Shown here in pieces: positions 26,487 through 34,414 of a DNA stretch of 64,000 nucleotides (position 1 is the first letter of the stretch; each line of letters begins with the position of its first letter). The stretch spans positions 62,001 through 126,000 of the forward strand of contig NZ_SGWV01000008.1 of the NCBI RefSeq assembly GCF_004216565.1. The letters are read 5' to 3'. The position numbers were made by a program, and so were the translations under genes. This stretch comes from Sphaerotilus mobilis. GTDB taxonomy: Bacteria; Pseudomonadota; Gammaproteobacteria; Burkholderiales; Burkholderiaceae_C. The notes under the pieces are model-generated. The model had not been told where the DNA came from and searched no databases. It saw nothing but the letters and a program-made list of their open reading frames with translations.

Positions 26487-28712
26487 TCAGGCCCGACGCA
26501 GCTTGCCCGCGTCGATCGGCAGGCTGCGCAGGCGCTTGCCGGTGGCTGCGGCGATCGCGTTGACCACCGCCGGAGCGACCGGCGGCGTGCCGGGCTCGCC
26601 GATGCCGCCGGGCTTCTCGCTGCTGGCGAGGATGTGGACCTCGACCTTGGGCATCTCGTTCATGCGCAGCATCGGGTAGTCGTGGAAGTTGCTGGTCTTG
26701 ACCCGGCCCGCCTCGATCTCCAGCTTGCCGTAGAGCGCAGCGCTCAGACCGTAGACGATGCTGCCCTCGATCTGGCGCTGGACGATGGCCGGGTTGACCA
26801 CCTGACCGCAGTCCACCGCCGCGACAACCCGGTGCACCTTGGGCGTGCCGTCGGCCGCCACCGAGACCTCGGCCACCTCGGCCACGTAGCTGCCGAAGCT
26901 CTGGCCCACCGCGATGCCACGGAACACGCCCGCCGGCAGTGGCTTGCCCCAGCCAGCCGCCTTGGCCGCTGCCTCCAGCACGCCCTTGTAGCGCGGCTGG
27001 CTGCCCAGCAGCTCACGCCGGAACTCGTACGGGTCACGACCGGCGGCCTGGGCCAGCTCGTCGATGAAGCCTTCCATGAAGAAGATGTTCTGCGAGTGTC
27101 CGACCGAGCGCCAGAACCAGACCTGCGGCCCCGGCTCCTGACGGCTGTAGGCCAGCCGCAGGTTGGGGATGTCGTAGGGCATGTCGGCGATGCCTTCGAC
27201 GGCGAAGTGGTCGACGCCGTTTTCGGGGATCTTCATGAAGCCCGAGCCGCCCATGATCGACGGCGAGGCCACGTCCGCGCTGAGGGCCAGCAGCTTGCCC
27301 GCCGCATCGAGCGCGCCGGTGAAGCGCGCGGCGGCGGCCGGGCGGTAGAAGCCGGCCGCCATGTCGTCCTCGCGGGTGTAGATCAGCTTGACCGGCTTGC
27401 CGCTGAGCTTGGACAAGAGCGTCGCATCGATGGCGAAGTCGGGCGCGAAGCGACGGCCGAAGCCGCCGCCCAGCATCATGGTGTGGACCTTGACCTTGGC
27501 CGGCGCGACCTGTGCCACCGAACCGAGGATGCCCTGGGCCGGGCCCTGGCTCTGGGTGCCGGCCCAGATCTCGACCTCGTCGCCCTTGACCCAGGCGGTG
27601 CAGTTCATCGGCTCCATGCAGGCATGGGCGAGGTAGGGCGCGCTGTAGTCGGCCTCCAGTTGCTTCGTGGCGCCGGAACGGCCGGCGGCCAGATCGCCAG
27701 CGGCCTTGGCCACCGACGGTGCACCGGCCTTGGCCGCGTCGCCCAGCATCTGCTCGACCTTGGCGGTCGTCAGCTCGGCGGTGGCGCCCTGGTCCCAGTC
27801 GATCTTCAGCGCGTCGCGGCCCTTGCGAGCCGTCCAGTAGCCGTCGGCCAGCACGGCCACACCGTGCGGGATGCTGATGACCTGGCGCACGCCGGGCACA
27901 GCCTTGGCGGCGCTGTCATCGAGCGTGCGGACCTTGGCGCCCGGCATCGGTGCGCGCGCCATCACCGCGACCAGCATGCCGGGGACTTGGGCGTCGATGC
28001 CGTACTTCGCGCTGCCGTTGAGCTTGTTGGGCGTGTCCAGGCGTCTCTTGGGCTGGCCCAGGATCTTGAAGTCCTTGCTGTCTTTGAGCACCACATTGGC
28101 GGGCACCGGCTGACGCGCCGCTGCCTCGGCGAGCGCACCGTAGCGGGCGCGGCGGTTGCCCGGTCCGGTGACCACGCCAGCGGCGGTGCGGCACTGCGCC
28201 GCATCGACCTTCCAGCGCTCAGCAGCAGCGGCGATCAGCATGGCGCGGGCCGCGGCGCCGGCCTTGCGCAGCGGCTCCCAGTGGCCGCGCACCGTCGTGC
28301 TGCCGCCGGTGGCCTGCATGCCGAACATCGGGTTGTTGTAGGCCGGATCGGCCGGTGCCTGTTCGACCTTAACGCGGGCCCAGTCGGCGTCGAGTTCCTC
28401 GGCCAGCAGCATCGGGATCGCGGTCAGCACGCCCTGGCCCATCTCGGCCGAGCCGCAGATGACGGTGACCGTGTCGTCGCTGCCGATGCGCACCCAGGCA
28501 TTGAGCACATGACCCTCTGTCATCGACGCCTGGCGGCCGGCGGCCAGCGCGCCGGAGGGCAGCGCGAAGCCCAGCACGAGCGCGCCGCTGGTGCCCAGGA
28601 AGGCGCGCCGTTCGAGCAGCGGCTGGCCGGCGTGCTGCGCCGCCTTCGTGTCGGCGGTGACAGCGGTGTGGGCCGCGTCGGACTTGTCTTGCGGGTGGTG
28701 GATGTGTGTCAT
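26487..28712 (-). CDS. Molybdenum hydroxylase large subunit (IorB/xanthine dehydrogenase family, Tat-exported)
   Basis: A 741-residue molybdopterin-binding subunit of the aldehyde oxidase/isoquinoline 1-oxidoreductase beta type. The N-terminus carries a twin-arginine signal ([19 protein letters not shown], about 34-52), so the folded holoenzyme is probably exported. Cofactor-contacting motifs include [27 protein letters not shown] and the catalytic Glu in [10 protein letters not shown]. It is transcribed with the [2Fe-2S] subunit, whose stop lies a base before its start. The substrate is unknown, probably an aldehyde or N-heterocycle. No FAD subunit, cytochrome subunit or XdhC maturation factor is adjacent. 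Confidence 0.88.
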   Translation of the reverse strand: MTHIHHPQDKSDAAHTAVTADTKAAQHAGQPLLERRAFLGTSGALVLGFALPSGALAAGRQASMTEGHVLNAWVRIGSDDTVTVICGSAEMGQGVLTAIPMLLAEELDADWARVKVEQAPADPAYNNPMFGMQATGGSTTVRGHWEPLRKAGAAARAMLIAAAAERWKVDAAQCRTAAGVVTGPGNRRARYGALAEAAARQPVPANVVLKDSKDFKILGQPKRRLDTPNKLNGSAKYGIDAQVPGMLVAVMARAPMPGAKVRTLDDSAAKAVPGVRQVISIPHGVAVLADGYWTARKGRDALKIDWDQGATAELTTAKVEQMLGDAAKAGAPSVAKAAGDLAAGRSGATKQLEADYSAPYLAHACMEPMNCTAWVKGDEVEIWAGTQSQGPAQGILGSVAQVAPAKVKVHTMMLGGGFGRRFAPDFAIDATLLSKLSGKPVKLIYTREDDMAAGFYRPAAAARFTGALDAAGKLLALSADVASPSIMGGSGFMKIPENGVDHFAVEGIADMPYDIPNLRLAYSRQEPGPQVWFWRSVGHSQNIFFMEGFIDELAQAAGRDPYEFRRELLGSQPRYKGVLEAAAKAAGWGKPLPAGVFRGIAVGQSFGSYVAEVAEVSVAADGTPKVHRVVAAVDCGQVVNPAIVQRQIEGSIVYGLSAALYGKLEIEAGRVKTSNFHDYPMLRMNEMPKVEVHILASSEKPGGIGEPGTPPVAPAVVNAIAAATGKRLRSLPIDAGKLRRA

Positions 28713-28713
28713 C

Positions 28714-29181
28714 TCAGGCTCCCTTGGCCAGGTTCTGCGCCGCGTCCTTGATGGCCGCGCGGATCTGGTTGTAGGTGCCGCAGCGGCAGATGTTGCCGCT
28801 CATGGCCGCGTCGATGTCGGCGTCGCTGGGCTTGCGCTGGTCTTTGAGCAGGGCGCAGGCGCTCATGATCTGGCCAGACTGGCAGTAGCCGCACTGGGGT
28901 ACGTCCAGCTTCATCCAGGCGGTCTGCACGGCCTTGCCGACCGCTTGCGCGCCGACACCCTCGATGGTGACGACCTTCTTGCCCGCCACCGCCGACAGCG
29001 GCGTCTGGCAAGAGCGCACGGCCTGACCGTCGAGGTGGACGGTGCAGGCGCCACATAGCGCCATGCCACAGCCGAACTTGGTGCCGGTGAGCTGCAGGTT
29101 TTCGCGCAGGGCCCACAGCAGGGGCATCTCGGGGTCGGCGTCGACGCTGCGCGCCTGGCCATTGACCTGGAACTGGATCAT
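28714..29181 (-). CDS. Molybdenum hydroxylase [2Fe-2S] small subunit (IorA-like)
   Basis: A 155-residue iron-sulphur subunit partnering the large subunit just downstream. The plant-type ferredoxin cluster motif CGMALCGAC and the second cluster motifs CGYCQSGQ and NICRCGTY are complete, so two [2Fe-2S] clusters are expected. I chose the ATG at 29181 ([18 protein letters not shown]) because GAGGAG lies just upstream and the length then fits the family. The longer frame adds an unrelated N-terminus. It has no signal of its own and probably travels with the Tat-bearing large subunit. Confidence 0.92.
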   Translation of the reverse strand: MIQFQVNGQARSVDADPEMPLLWALRENLQLTGTKFGCGMALCGACTVHLDGQAVRSCQTPLSAVAGKKVVTIEGVGAQAVGKAVQTAWMKLDVPQCGYCQSGQIMSACALLKDQRKPSDADIDAAMSGNICRCGTYNQIRAAIKDAAQNLAKGA

Positions 29182-29347
29182 TCGGGGCTCCTCGTTGTCG
29201 TTCGTGAACGTCGCGGTCGATGCCGGCCGCACCAGACGTGCGGCGCAACATACGCCCCGCACTTGGCAGCGTCAAACGGTCACGGAACGGCCCCTCGACG
29301 AGACGCGGGCTCTGCGGCGTGCGCGTGCGCGATTGGCTTTTCTGGCC

Positions 29348-29917
29348 TTAGGCGCTGAGCAGCTTGTGCACCAGCTCGGGCGTGGTCGACGCCTCGTACT
29401 TGCGCATCAGGCGGGCCCGGTAGACATCGACCGTGCGCGGGCTGATGGTCAGGCGCTTGCCGATCAGCTTGCTGGTCAGACCCTCGATCAGCAGTGCAGC
29501 GATCTCGCGCTCGCGCGGGGTCAGGTCGGCCTTGAGCTGGCGCAGCGCGGACAGGTCCTCGAAGGTCCAGATGCCCGCCGCGTGCGGCTGCGTCGGGTCC
29601 AGCGCGCGACCGGAGACATGGCACCAGAACAGCTCGTCGCCATGGGGCGCGTGCAGGCGCTTCATCACCCGCTCGTCGGCATAGCGGCCATCGCGGTCCA
29701 GGCTGGCCACGATGCGCGCGCCGGTGCGCTCGAACTCGGCCGTGCTGGGGTAGAGCACCTCGAAGCTCAGGCCGATCAGCTGCTCGCGCTGGGCCCCGAA
29801 CATCGCCAGCATCTGGCGGTTGCAATCGACCATCAGGCGGTGGCGCGACAGCACCATGCCGATGGGTGCGAGGTCGAAGGCGGTGCGGTAGTCAAGGTCA
29901 AGATCGCTGGCGGTCAT
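29348..29917 (-). CDS. PAS domain / LuxR-type transcriptional regulator
   Basis: A 189-residue cytoplasmic regulator. The N-terminal PAS domain (about 1-120) has APIGMVLSRHRLMVDCNRQM and WTFEDLSALRQL. It is followed by a LuxR/NarL helix-turn-helix (about 128-189: LTPREREIAALLIEGLTSK, ISPRTVDVYRARLMRKY). The protein has no receiver domain, so it probably senses a small molecule through PAS. It is divergent from the CoA-transferase pair at 30032, with two TACGTA boxes between, so that pair is the likely target. Confidence 0.88.
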   Translation of the reverse strand: MTASDLDLDYRTAFDLAPIGMVLSRHRLMVDCNRQMLAMFGAQREQLIGLSFEVLYPSTAEFERTGARIVASLDRDGRYADERVMKRLHAPHGDELFWCHVSGRALDPTQPHAAGIWTFEDLSALRQLKADLTPREREIAALLIEGLTSKLIGKRLTISPRTVDVYRARLMRKYEASTTPELVHKLLSA

Positions 29918-29947
29918 GCAGGCTCCGGGCTAACCCTGAGTCAATTC

Positions 29948-29964
29948 TACGTATCCACTACGTA
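29948..29964. promoter_or_regulatory. Paired TACGTA boxes, candidate operator for the PAS-LuxR regulator
   Basis: Two identical palindromic hexamers TACGTA (29948-29953 and 29959-29964) stand 11 bases apart, one helical turn, in the 114-base gap between the PAS-LuxR gene and scoA. A further AGTACG follows at 29977-29982. Same-face repeated half-sites suit a LuxR-type dimer. Confidence 0.55.
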
Positions 29965-30031
29965 AGGGCTTAAGTAGTACGCTGCAGGCCGTTCCAAGAT
30001 CCCCTGTGACCCCTCCATCGGAGACCCACGC

Positions 30032-30736
30032 ATGAACAAGGTTTACCCGAGCGCGGCCGCCGCGCTCGACGGCATCGTCCACGACGGCCAGCTGATGGCG
30101 GTTGGCGGCTTCGGCCTGTGCGGCATCCCCGAGGCCCTGATCGATGCGCTGCAGGCCAGCGGCGTCAAGGACCTCACCGTCATCTCGAACAACGCCGGCG
30201 TCGACGGCTTCGGGCTGGGCAAGCTGCTGCAGACGCGCCAGATCCGCAAGATGATTTCCAGCTACGTCGGCGAGAACAAGGAGTTCGAGCGCCAGTACCT
30301 CAGCGGCGAGCTGCAGCTGGAGTTCACGCCCCAGGGCACGCTGGCCGAGAAGCTGCGTGCGGGCGGTGCGGGCATCCCGGCCTTCTTCACCAAGACCGGC
30401 GTGGGCACCATCGTGGCCGAGGGCAAGGAACTGCGCGAGTTCGACGGTCACACCTACGTGATGGAACGTGCGCTGACGCCCGAGGTCTCGCTGGTCAAGG
30501 CCTACATGGCCGACAAGAGCGGCAACCTCGTCTTCCGCAAGACCGCGCGCAACTTCAACCCCAACGTGGCGCAGGCCGGCAAGATCACCGTGGTCGAGGT
30601 CGAGAAGATCGTCGAGACCGGCGCGCTCGATCCGGACGCGGTCCACCTGCCGGGCATCTTCGTGCACCGCATCGTGCTCAACGAGACCCCCGAGAAGCGC
30701 ATCGAACAACGCACCGTCCGCAAGGCGGCGGCCTGA
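30032..30736 (+). CDS. scoA: 3-oxoacid CoA-transferase subunit A
   Basis: A 234-residue alpha subunit of a succinyl-CoA:3-oxoacid (acetoacetate) CoA-transferase. The glycine-rich [16 protein letters not shown] and the stretch [16 protein letters not shown] are typical. With subunit B, 28 bases downstream, it activates acetoacetate to acetoacetyl-CoA using succinyl-CoA. A 3-oxoadipate CoA-transferase is the main alternative. A PAS-LuxR regulator is encoded divergently. A link to PHA or leucine turnover is possible but not shown. Confidence 0.9.
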   Translation: MNKVYPSAAAALDGIVHDGQLMAVGGFGLCGIPEALIDALQASGVKDLTVISNNAGVDGFGLGKLLQTRQIRKMISSYVGENKEFERQYLSGELQLEFTPQGTLAEKLRAGGAGIPAFFTKTGVGTIVAEGKELREFDGHTYVMERALTPEVSLVKAYMADKSGNLVFRKTARNFNPNVAQAGKITVVEVEKIVETGALDPDAVHLPGIFVHRIVLNETPEKRIEQRTVRKAAA

Positions 30737-30764
30737 ACCAGGTCCCAGGACCGAGGAGCAAGAC

Positions 30765-31403
30765 ATGGCATGGACCCGAGACGAGATGGCCGCCCGCGCG
30801 GCGCGTGAACTGCAGGACGGCTACTACGTGAACCTGGGCATCGGCCTGCCCACGCTGGTCGCCAACCACGTGCCAGAAGGCATGGAGGTCTGGCTGCAGA
30901 GCGAAAACGGCCTGCTGGGCATCGGCCCTTTCCCGACCGATGACGCGGTCGACGCCGACCTGATCAACGCCGGCAAGCAGACCGTCACGACGCTGCCGGG
31001 ATCGAGCATCTTCAGCAGCGCCGACAGCTTCGGCATGATCCGCGGCGGCAAGATCAACCTGGCCATCCTGGGCGCCATGCAGGTCAGCGAACGTGGCGAC
31101 CTGGCCAACTGGATGATCCCCGGCAAGATGGTCAAGGGCATGGGCGGCGCGATGGACCTGGTGGCCGGCGTCGGCCGCGTGGTCGTGCTGATGGAGCATG
31201 TCGCGACCAAGAAGGACGGCAGCACCGACCTGAAGATCCTGCCCCAGTGCACCCTGCCGCTGACCGGCGTCGGCGTGGTCAACCGCATCATCACGGACCT
31301 CGCCGTGCTGGACGTGACCCCCGAAGGCCTGAAGCTCGTCGAAGCCGCGCCGGGCGTGTCGCATGAGGACATTCAGAAGGCGACGGGCGTGGCGGTGCAC
31401 TGA
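30765..31403 (+). CDS. scoB: 3-oxoacid CoA-transferase subunit B
   Basis: A 212-residue beta subunit bearing the catalytic Glu in [11 protein letters not shown], where the covalent CoA thioester forms. Other family motifs are [33 protein letters not shown] and [20 protein letters not shown]. It forms an alpha2beta2 enzyme with subunit A. The downstream 88-base gap to the convergent gene at 31492 has GC-rich inverted segments but no clear U-tailed terminator. Confidence 0.92.
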   Translation: MAWTRDEMAARAARELQDGYYVNLGIGLPTLVANHVPEGMEVWLQSENGLLGIGPFPTDDAVDADLINAGKQTVTTLPGSSIFSSADSFGMIRGGKINLAILGAMQVSERGDLANWMIPGKMVKGMGGAMDLVAGVGRVVVLMEHVATKKDGSTDLKILPQCTLPLTGVGVVNRIITDLAVLDVTPEGLKLVEAAPGVSHEDIQKATGVAVH

Positions 31404-31491
31404 GCAAGCCGCCGGCGCGGGTGTAGGCGGGCGCGCGCATCGAGCCGCGCCCACCGGCCCGGCGATCCTTCGTGGCGTTCCTTTGTGGCGA

Positions 31492-32820
31492 TCAACCGCC
31501 AGAGGCCGAGCGCCCCGCCGCCCCCATCCGCACGACCAGGCCCCCGTCCAGCAAGACGGCCAGTGCAGCAGCGTCTGGCAAGGCGGCGGTCAGGGTGGCG
31601 CGACCTGGAAGTTCCACCGCCGTCAACTCGGTCCAGTCGGCTGCCGGGTTCAACAGCCGCAGCTGCCTGCCGTCCTGGCTGGGCAAGATCAACAGGCCTT
31701 GCAGCCAAGCCGAGAGGTCGATCTCGCGCGTTCCGATGCGGTGGGTGCTGACATCGGCGAGCAGGCGGCGACGGAGCAGTCGCTCGCCGTCGCTCTGATA
31801 GGCGTGCAGCACGCCACCGATGTGCGGTGTGTGCACCGCCGCCATGTGCTGGCCGTCGGTCGTGGGTGCCAGCCAGCGGTGATGGCCGCCGACGGTGTCG
31901 CCCACCGAGGACAGACGCAGGGACCGGGGCCGTGCCAGGTCGGCTGTCACCAGCGCCAGTTGCCCGCCGTCAGGGCCGGATCGCACCGTGAGCAAGCCGC
32001 GCCCACCCTGCGTGCCGGGCAGCATCACCGGCCGGGGCGCGATGTCTTCGAACACATGCGGTGCGGGCAAGCTCAGTTCGCGCAACACGTCCAGCCCGTG
32101 GCGTTCGAGCCAGAGCACCCGCGTGGCTTCAATCGCATCGCCCAGGACGCCATGGTCGTAGCGGCTGCCGTCCGGGCCGGCCAGCACCACGACGTGGCCG
32201 CCGTCACCGCGGCCATCCAGGTCGACCTGCACCGGTCGCGCGTCGGGCAGCACGGCGTCGCTGGACCGCGCCACTTCGCGCCAGCGTCCAGCCGGGTCGG
32301 GTTCAAATCGGGCCAGTCGATGGCTGAGCGCGTTGGCAGGCTGCGCGCTCGGGTTCACCACCGTCACCACCGCCAGCACCGCCAGCGGCAGGACCAGCAG
32401 TCCCGCATGGACCGACAGGCTCGCCGCCGTCGATGGGCGCGCGTGGCCGCCCCCTCCGCCCCCTTCACTTCCTTCCCAGACCCACAGTCCGCCGTCGGCC
32501 ATCCGCGCGGCGATGCGGCCATGGCCCGTGGCGATGGGCGTGCTCGGGTCGAGCCCATGGGTGATGCGGCGTGGCGCCTGGCCGTTCAGCGACAACGCCC
32601 ACAAGCTGCCGCTCGCGCCGGTGCCCAACAAGCCTGAGGGTCCGCCCGCATGCAGCTGTCGGATCGGTTCGTCTGCCGGCACGGCATGGACCGCCCAGGG
32701 CTTCGGGTCAGGCGACGCGAAGGTCTTCGCGCCGACCCGCCCGCTGACCGTGCTCAGCCCGGCCAGCCCTGCGAACAGGGCCCGGCGCCGGGTGAGACCA
32801 AGCAGGCGCATCTCGTTCAT
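31492..32820 (-). CDS. Tat-signal protein of unknown function, coupled to a peroxiredoxin
   Basis: A 442-residue protein that I do not recognise. It starts with a twin-arginine-like signal (LTRRRALFAGLAGLSTVSG), so it is probably exported. The rest is rich in short beta-strand-like repeats (PSGLLGTGASGSLWALS, TPIATGHGRIAARMADGGLW, PGRATLTAALPDAAALAVLL), which suggests a propeller-like fold. A Gly/Ser-rich stretch followed by a hydrophobic segment (GLLVLPLAVLAVVTVV, about 150-165) interrupts it. VQVDLDGRGDGGHVVVL recalls FG-GAP/VCBS-type repeats. Its start overlaps the stop of the upstream peroxiredoxin-like gene (ATGA), so the two are co-expressed. Confidence 0.65.
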   Translation of the reverse strand: MNEMRLLGLTRRRALFAGLAGLSTVSGRVGAKTFASPDPKPWAVHAVPADEPIRQLHAGGPSGLLGTGASGSLWALSLNGQAPRRITHGLDPSTPIATGHGRIAARMADGGLWVWEGSEGGGGGGHARPSTAASLSVHAGLLVLPLAVLAVVTVVNPSAQPANALSHRLARFEPDPAGRWREVARSSDAVLPDARPVQVDLDGRGDGGHVVVLAGPDGSRYDHGVLGDAIEATRVLWLERHGLDVLRELSLPAPHVFEDIAPRPVMLPGTQGGRGLLTVRSGPDGGQLALVTADLARPRSLRLSSVGDTVGGHHRWLAPTTDGQHMAAVHTPHIGGVLHAYQSDGERLLRRRLLADVSTHRIGTREIDLSAWLQGLLILPSQDGRQLRLLNPAADWTELTAVELPGRATLTAALPDAAALAVLLDGGLVVRMGAAGRSASGG

Positions 32821-33377
32821 ACCGCTCCGATGTACTCGCCGCGAGCCGGGTAGTTCTTGTCGAGCGCAAAGTCCAGCGCCCCCAGAAGGTCGTCGAAGTG
32901 CGGCCGCGCGAAGGGCATGGTCTGCACCGCGCCGTAGTACAGCGTGCCGTCGGGCCGCACGATGAACACGCCGGGCTCGGAGAAGAGCGCCGGTTCCTCG
33001 ATGCCGATGGAGGTGACGCCGCGCGAGGTGCTGATGTACAGCCCCCACTCACGTGCCTTGTCCAGGCCCAGGTCGTGGCCCATCCGCAATTCAGGAGCCT
33101 TCAGCTTGTCGGCCATGGCTTGTGCGCGCTCGCGCCCATCGCTGGAGATCGCGATCACCTTCACACCACGCTTGGTGAACTCGGGCTGCAGGCGGCCGAG
33201 TTCCAGCAGGTACTTCAGGCAGACCGGGCAATGCAGGCCGCGATAGAACACCACCAGCGTGAAGTTCGCAGCGGCGTCCTCCGCCAGGGTAAAGCTGCCG
33301 TGGTCCAGCGTCGGCACCTCCAGGGTCGGCACAGGCTGACGCGGGATCAGCGGGGACGGCAGGGAGGTCGTCGACAT
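32817..33377 (-). CDS. Peroxiredoxin-like (AhpC/TSA) protein
   Basis: A 186-residue thioredoxin-fold protein. The ATG at 33377 gives MSTTSLPSPLIPRQPVPTLE. The redox motif is a CxxC (YRGLHCPVCLKYLLEL) rather than the single peroxidatic Cys of typical AhpC. It therefore belongs to the peroxiredoxin-like family, whose substrates are uncertain. Other features are VIAISSDGRERAQAMADKL and PGVFIVRPDGTLYYG. It has no signal peptide and is cytoplasmic. It is divergent from an AraC-type regulator, and three related half-sites fill the gap. Confidence 0.85.
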   Translation of the reverse strand: MSTTSLPSPLIPRQPVPTLEVPTLDHGSFTLAEDAAANFTLVVFYRGLHCPVCLKYLLELGRLQPEFTKRGVKVIAISSDGRERAQAMADKLKAPELRMGHDLGLDKAREWGLYISTSRGVTSIGIEEPALFSEPGVFIVRPDGTLYYGAVQTMPFARPHFDDLLGALDFALDKNYPARGEYIGAV

Positions 33378-33428
33378 GTCAGGTCTCCAGAAGGCGGATG
33401 GGGGTCGCCGCAATGTAGTGCCTTCAAT

Positions 33429-33474
33429 GAGATGATTGGCATCCGTTCATCTCCAATATTGAACCATTCGTCTC
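33429..33474. promoter_or_regulatory. Three GAGAYGANNGG half-sites between peroxiredoxin and AraC genes
   Basis: The motif GAGAYGANNGG occurs three times in the 110-base divergent gap: plus strand 33429-33439 (GAGATGATTGG), minus strand 33443-33453 (GAGATGAACGG) and minus strand 33464-33474 (GAGACGAATGG). The two minus-strand copies are direct repeats 21 bases apart, two helical turns, as AraC-family regulators often use. A dyad GTTCA/TGAAC (33445-33464) overlaps them. Confidence 0.6.
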
Positions 33475-33487
33475 ATCCGCGTGCGCC

Positions 33488-34414
33488 ATGTCTGACCGTC
33501 TGTCTGCCTTGCTCCAGCGCTTCGAACTGCATGCACGTGTGTTCCACAGCGGCGCGCTGTGCGGCATCACCGACTTCGATGGCGGTGCCGGCATCGGCCA
33601 TTTGCACCTGCTGCGGCGCGGGCCTCTGGGCGTGACCGACACGCTGGGGCGGCACCGTGTGGTCAGCGAACCCAGCGTGCTGTTCTTCCCGCGTGCCGGT
33701 GCGTACCGGCTCGACGGAGGAGAGGGCGAGGGCGCCGATGTCGTGTGTGCGTCGATCGATTTCGGCGCCGGTGACGAGAACCCGCTGCTGCTCGGTCTGC
33801 CGGCCTTGCTGAGCGTGCCGTTGGCCCAACTGCCCGGCCTTGATCTCGCCCAGCAACTGCTGTTTGGCGAGGCGCAGGCCGGCCGCTGCGGACATGGCGC
33901 GGTGGTGGACCGCCTCACCGAGGTGCTGGTGATCCAGCTTCTGCGCCATGCCATGGCCCACCAGTTGGTGGACGGCGGCGTCATGGCCGGCCTCGCCGAC
34001 CCCCGACTGGCCAAGGCCATCAGCGCGCTGCATGCAGATCCCGCGCGTCCCTGGACCCTGGAGGTGATGGCCGAGCAGGCCGGCATGTCGCGGGCCCGCT
34101 TCGCCGCGCACTTCACGCGCACGGTCGGTGTGCCCCCCGGCGAATACCTGACCGGCTGGCGTCTGGGTCTCGCCCGTTCGCTGCTGCGCCAGGGTCTGCC
34201 GGTGAAGCAGGTGGCCGCCGACGTGGGCTATGTCAGCCCTGGGGCCTTCGGGCGCGTCTTCCTGCAACGCCTGGGCATGACACCCTCGCAATGGCAGCTT
34301 CGTGCATCCCCGCGCCCAGGCCAGACAGGGCCCGCAGCACGCGGCCGCGCAAGGCAGCACCTTCACGGGTCACCCGCGTCAGCGCCTAGCCTGGCGATCA
34401 AGCCATTGGGCTGA
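33488..34414 (+). CDS. AraC family transcriptional regulator (cupin-type sensor)
   Basis: A 308-residue regulator. The N-terminal cupin_6-like sensor (about 10-170: ALCGITDFDGGAGIGHLHLL, VLFFPRAGAYRLDGG) precedes two AraC helix-turn-helix motifs (about 175-280: WTLEVMAEQAGMSRARFAAHF and LPVKQVAADVGYVSPGAFGRVF). Relatives with this domain pair often control oxidoreductases or SDRs in response to a small ligand. It is divergent from the peroxiredoxin-like operon, with candidate half-sites 14-59 bases before its start. Its 3' end overlaps the convergent nasA end by 17 bases, and the last 30 residues are low-complexity. Confidence 0.88.
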   Translation: MSDRLSALLQRFELHARVFHSGALCGITDFDGGAGIGHLHLLRRGPLGVTDTLGRHRVVSEPSVLFFPRAGAYRLDGGEGEGADVVCASIDFGAGDENPLLLGLPALLSVPLAQLPGLDLAQQLLFGEAQAGRCGHGAVVDRLTEVLVIQLLRHAMAHQLVDGGVMAGLADPRLAKAISALHADPARPWTLEVMAEQAGMSRARFAAHFTRTVGVPPGEYLTGWRLGLARSLLRQGLPVKQVAADVGYVSPGAFGRVFLQRLGMTPSQWQLRASPRPGQTGPAARGRARQHLHGSPASAPSLAIKPLG

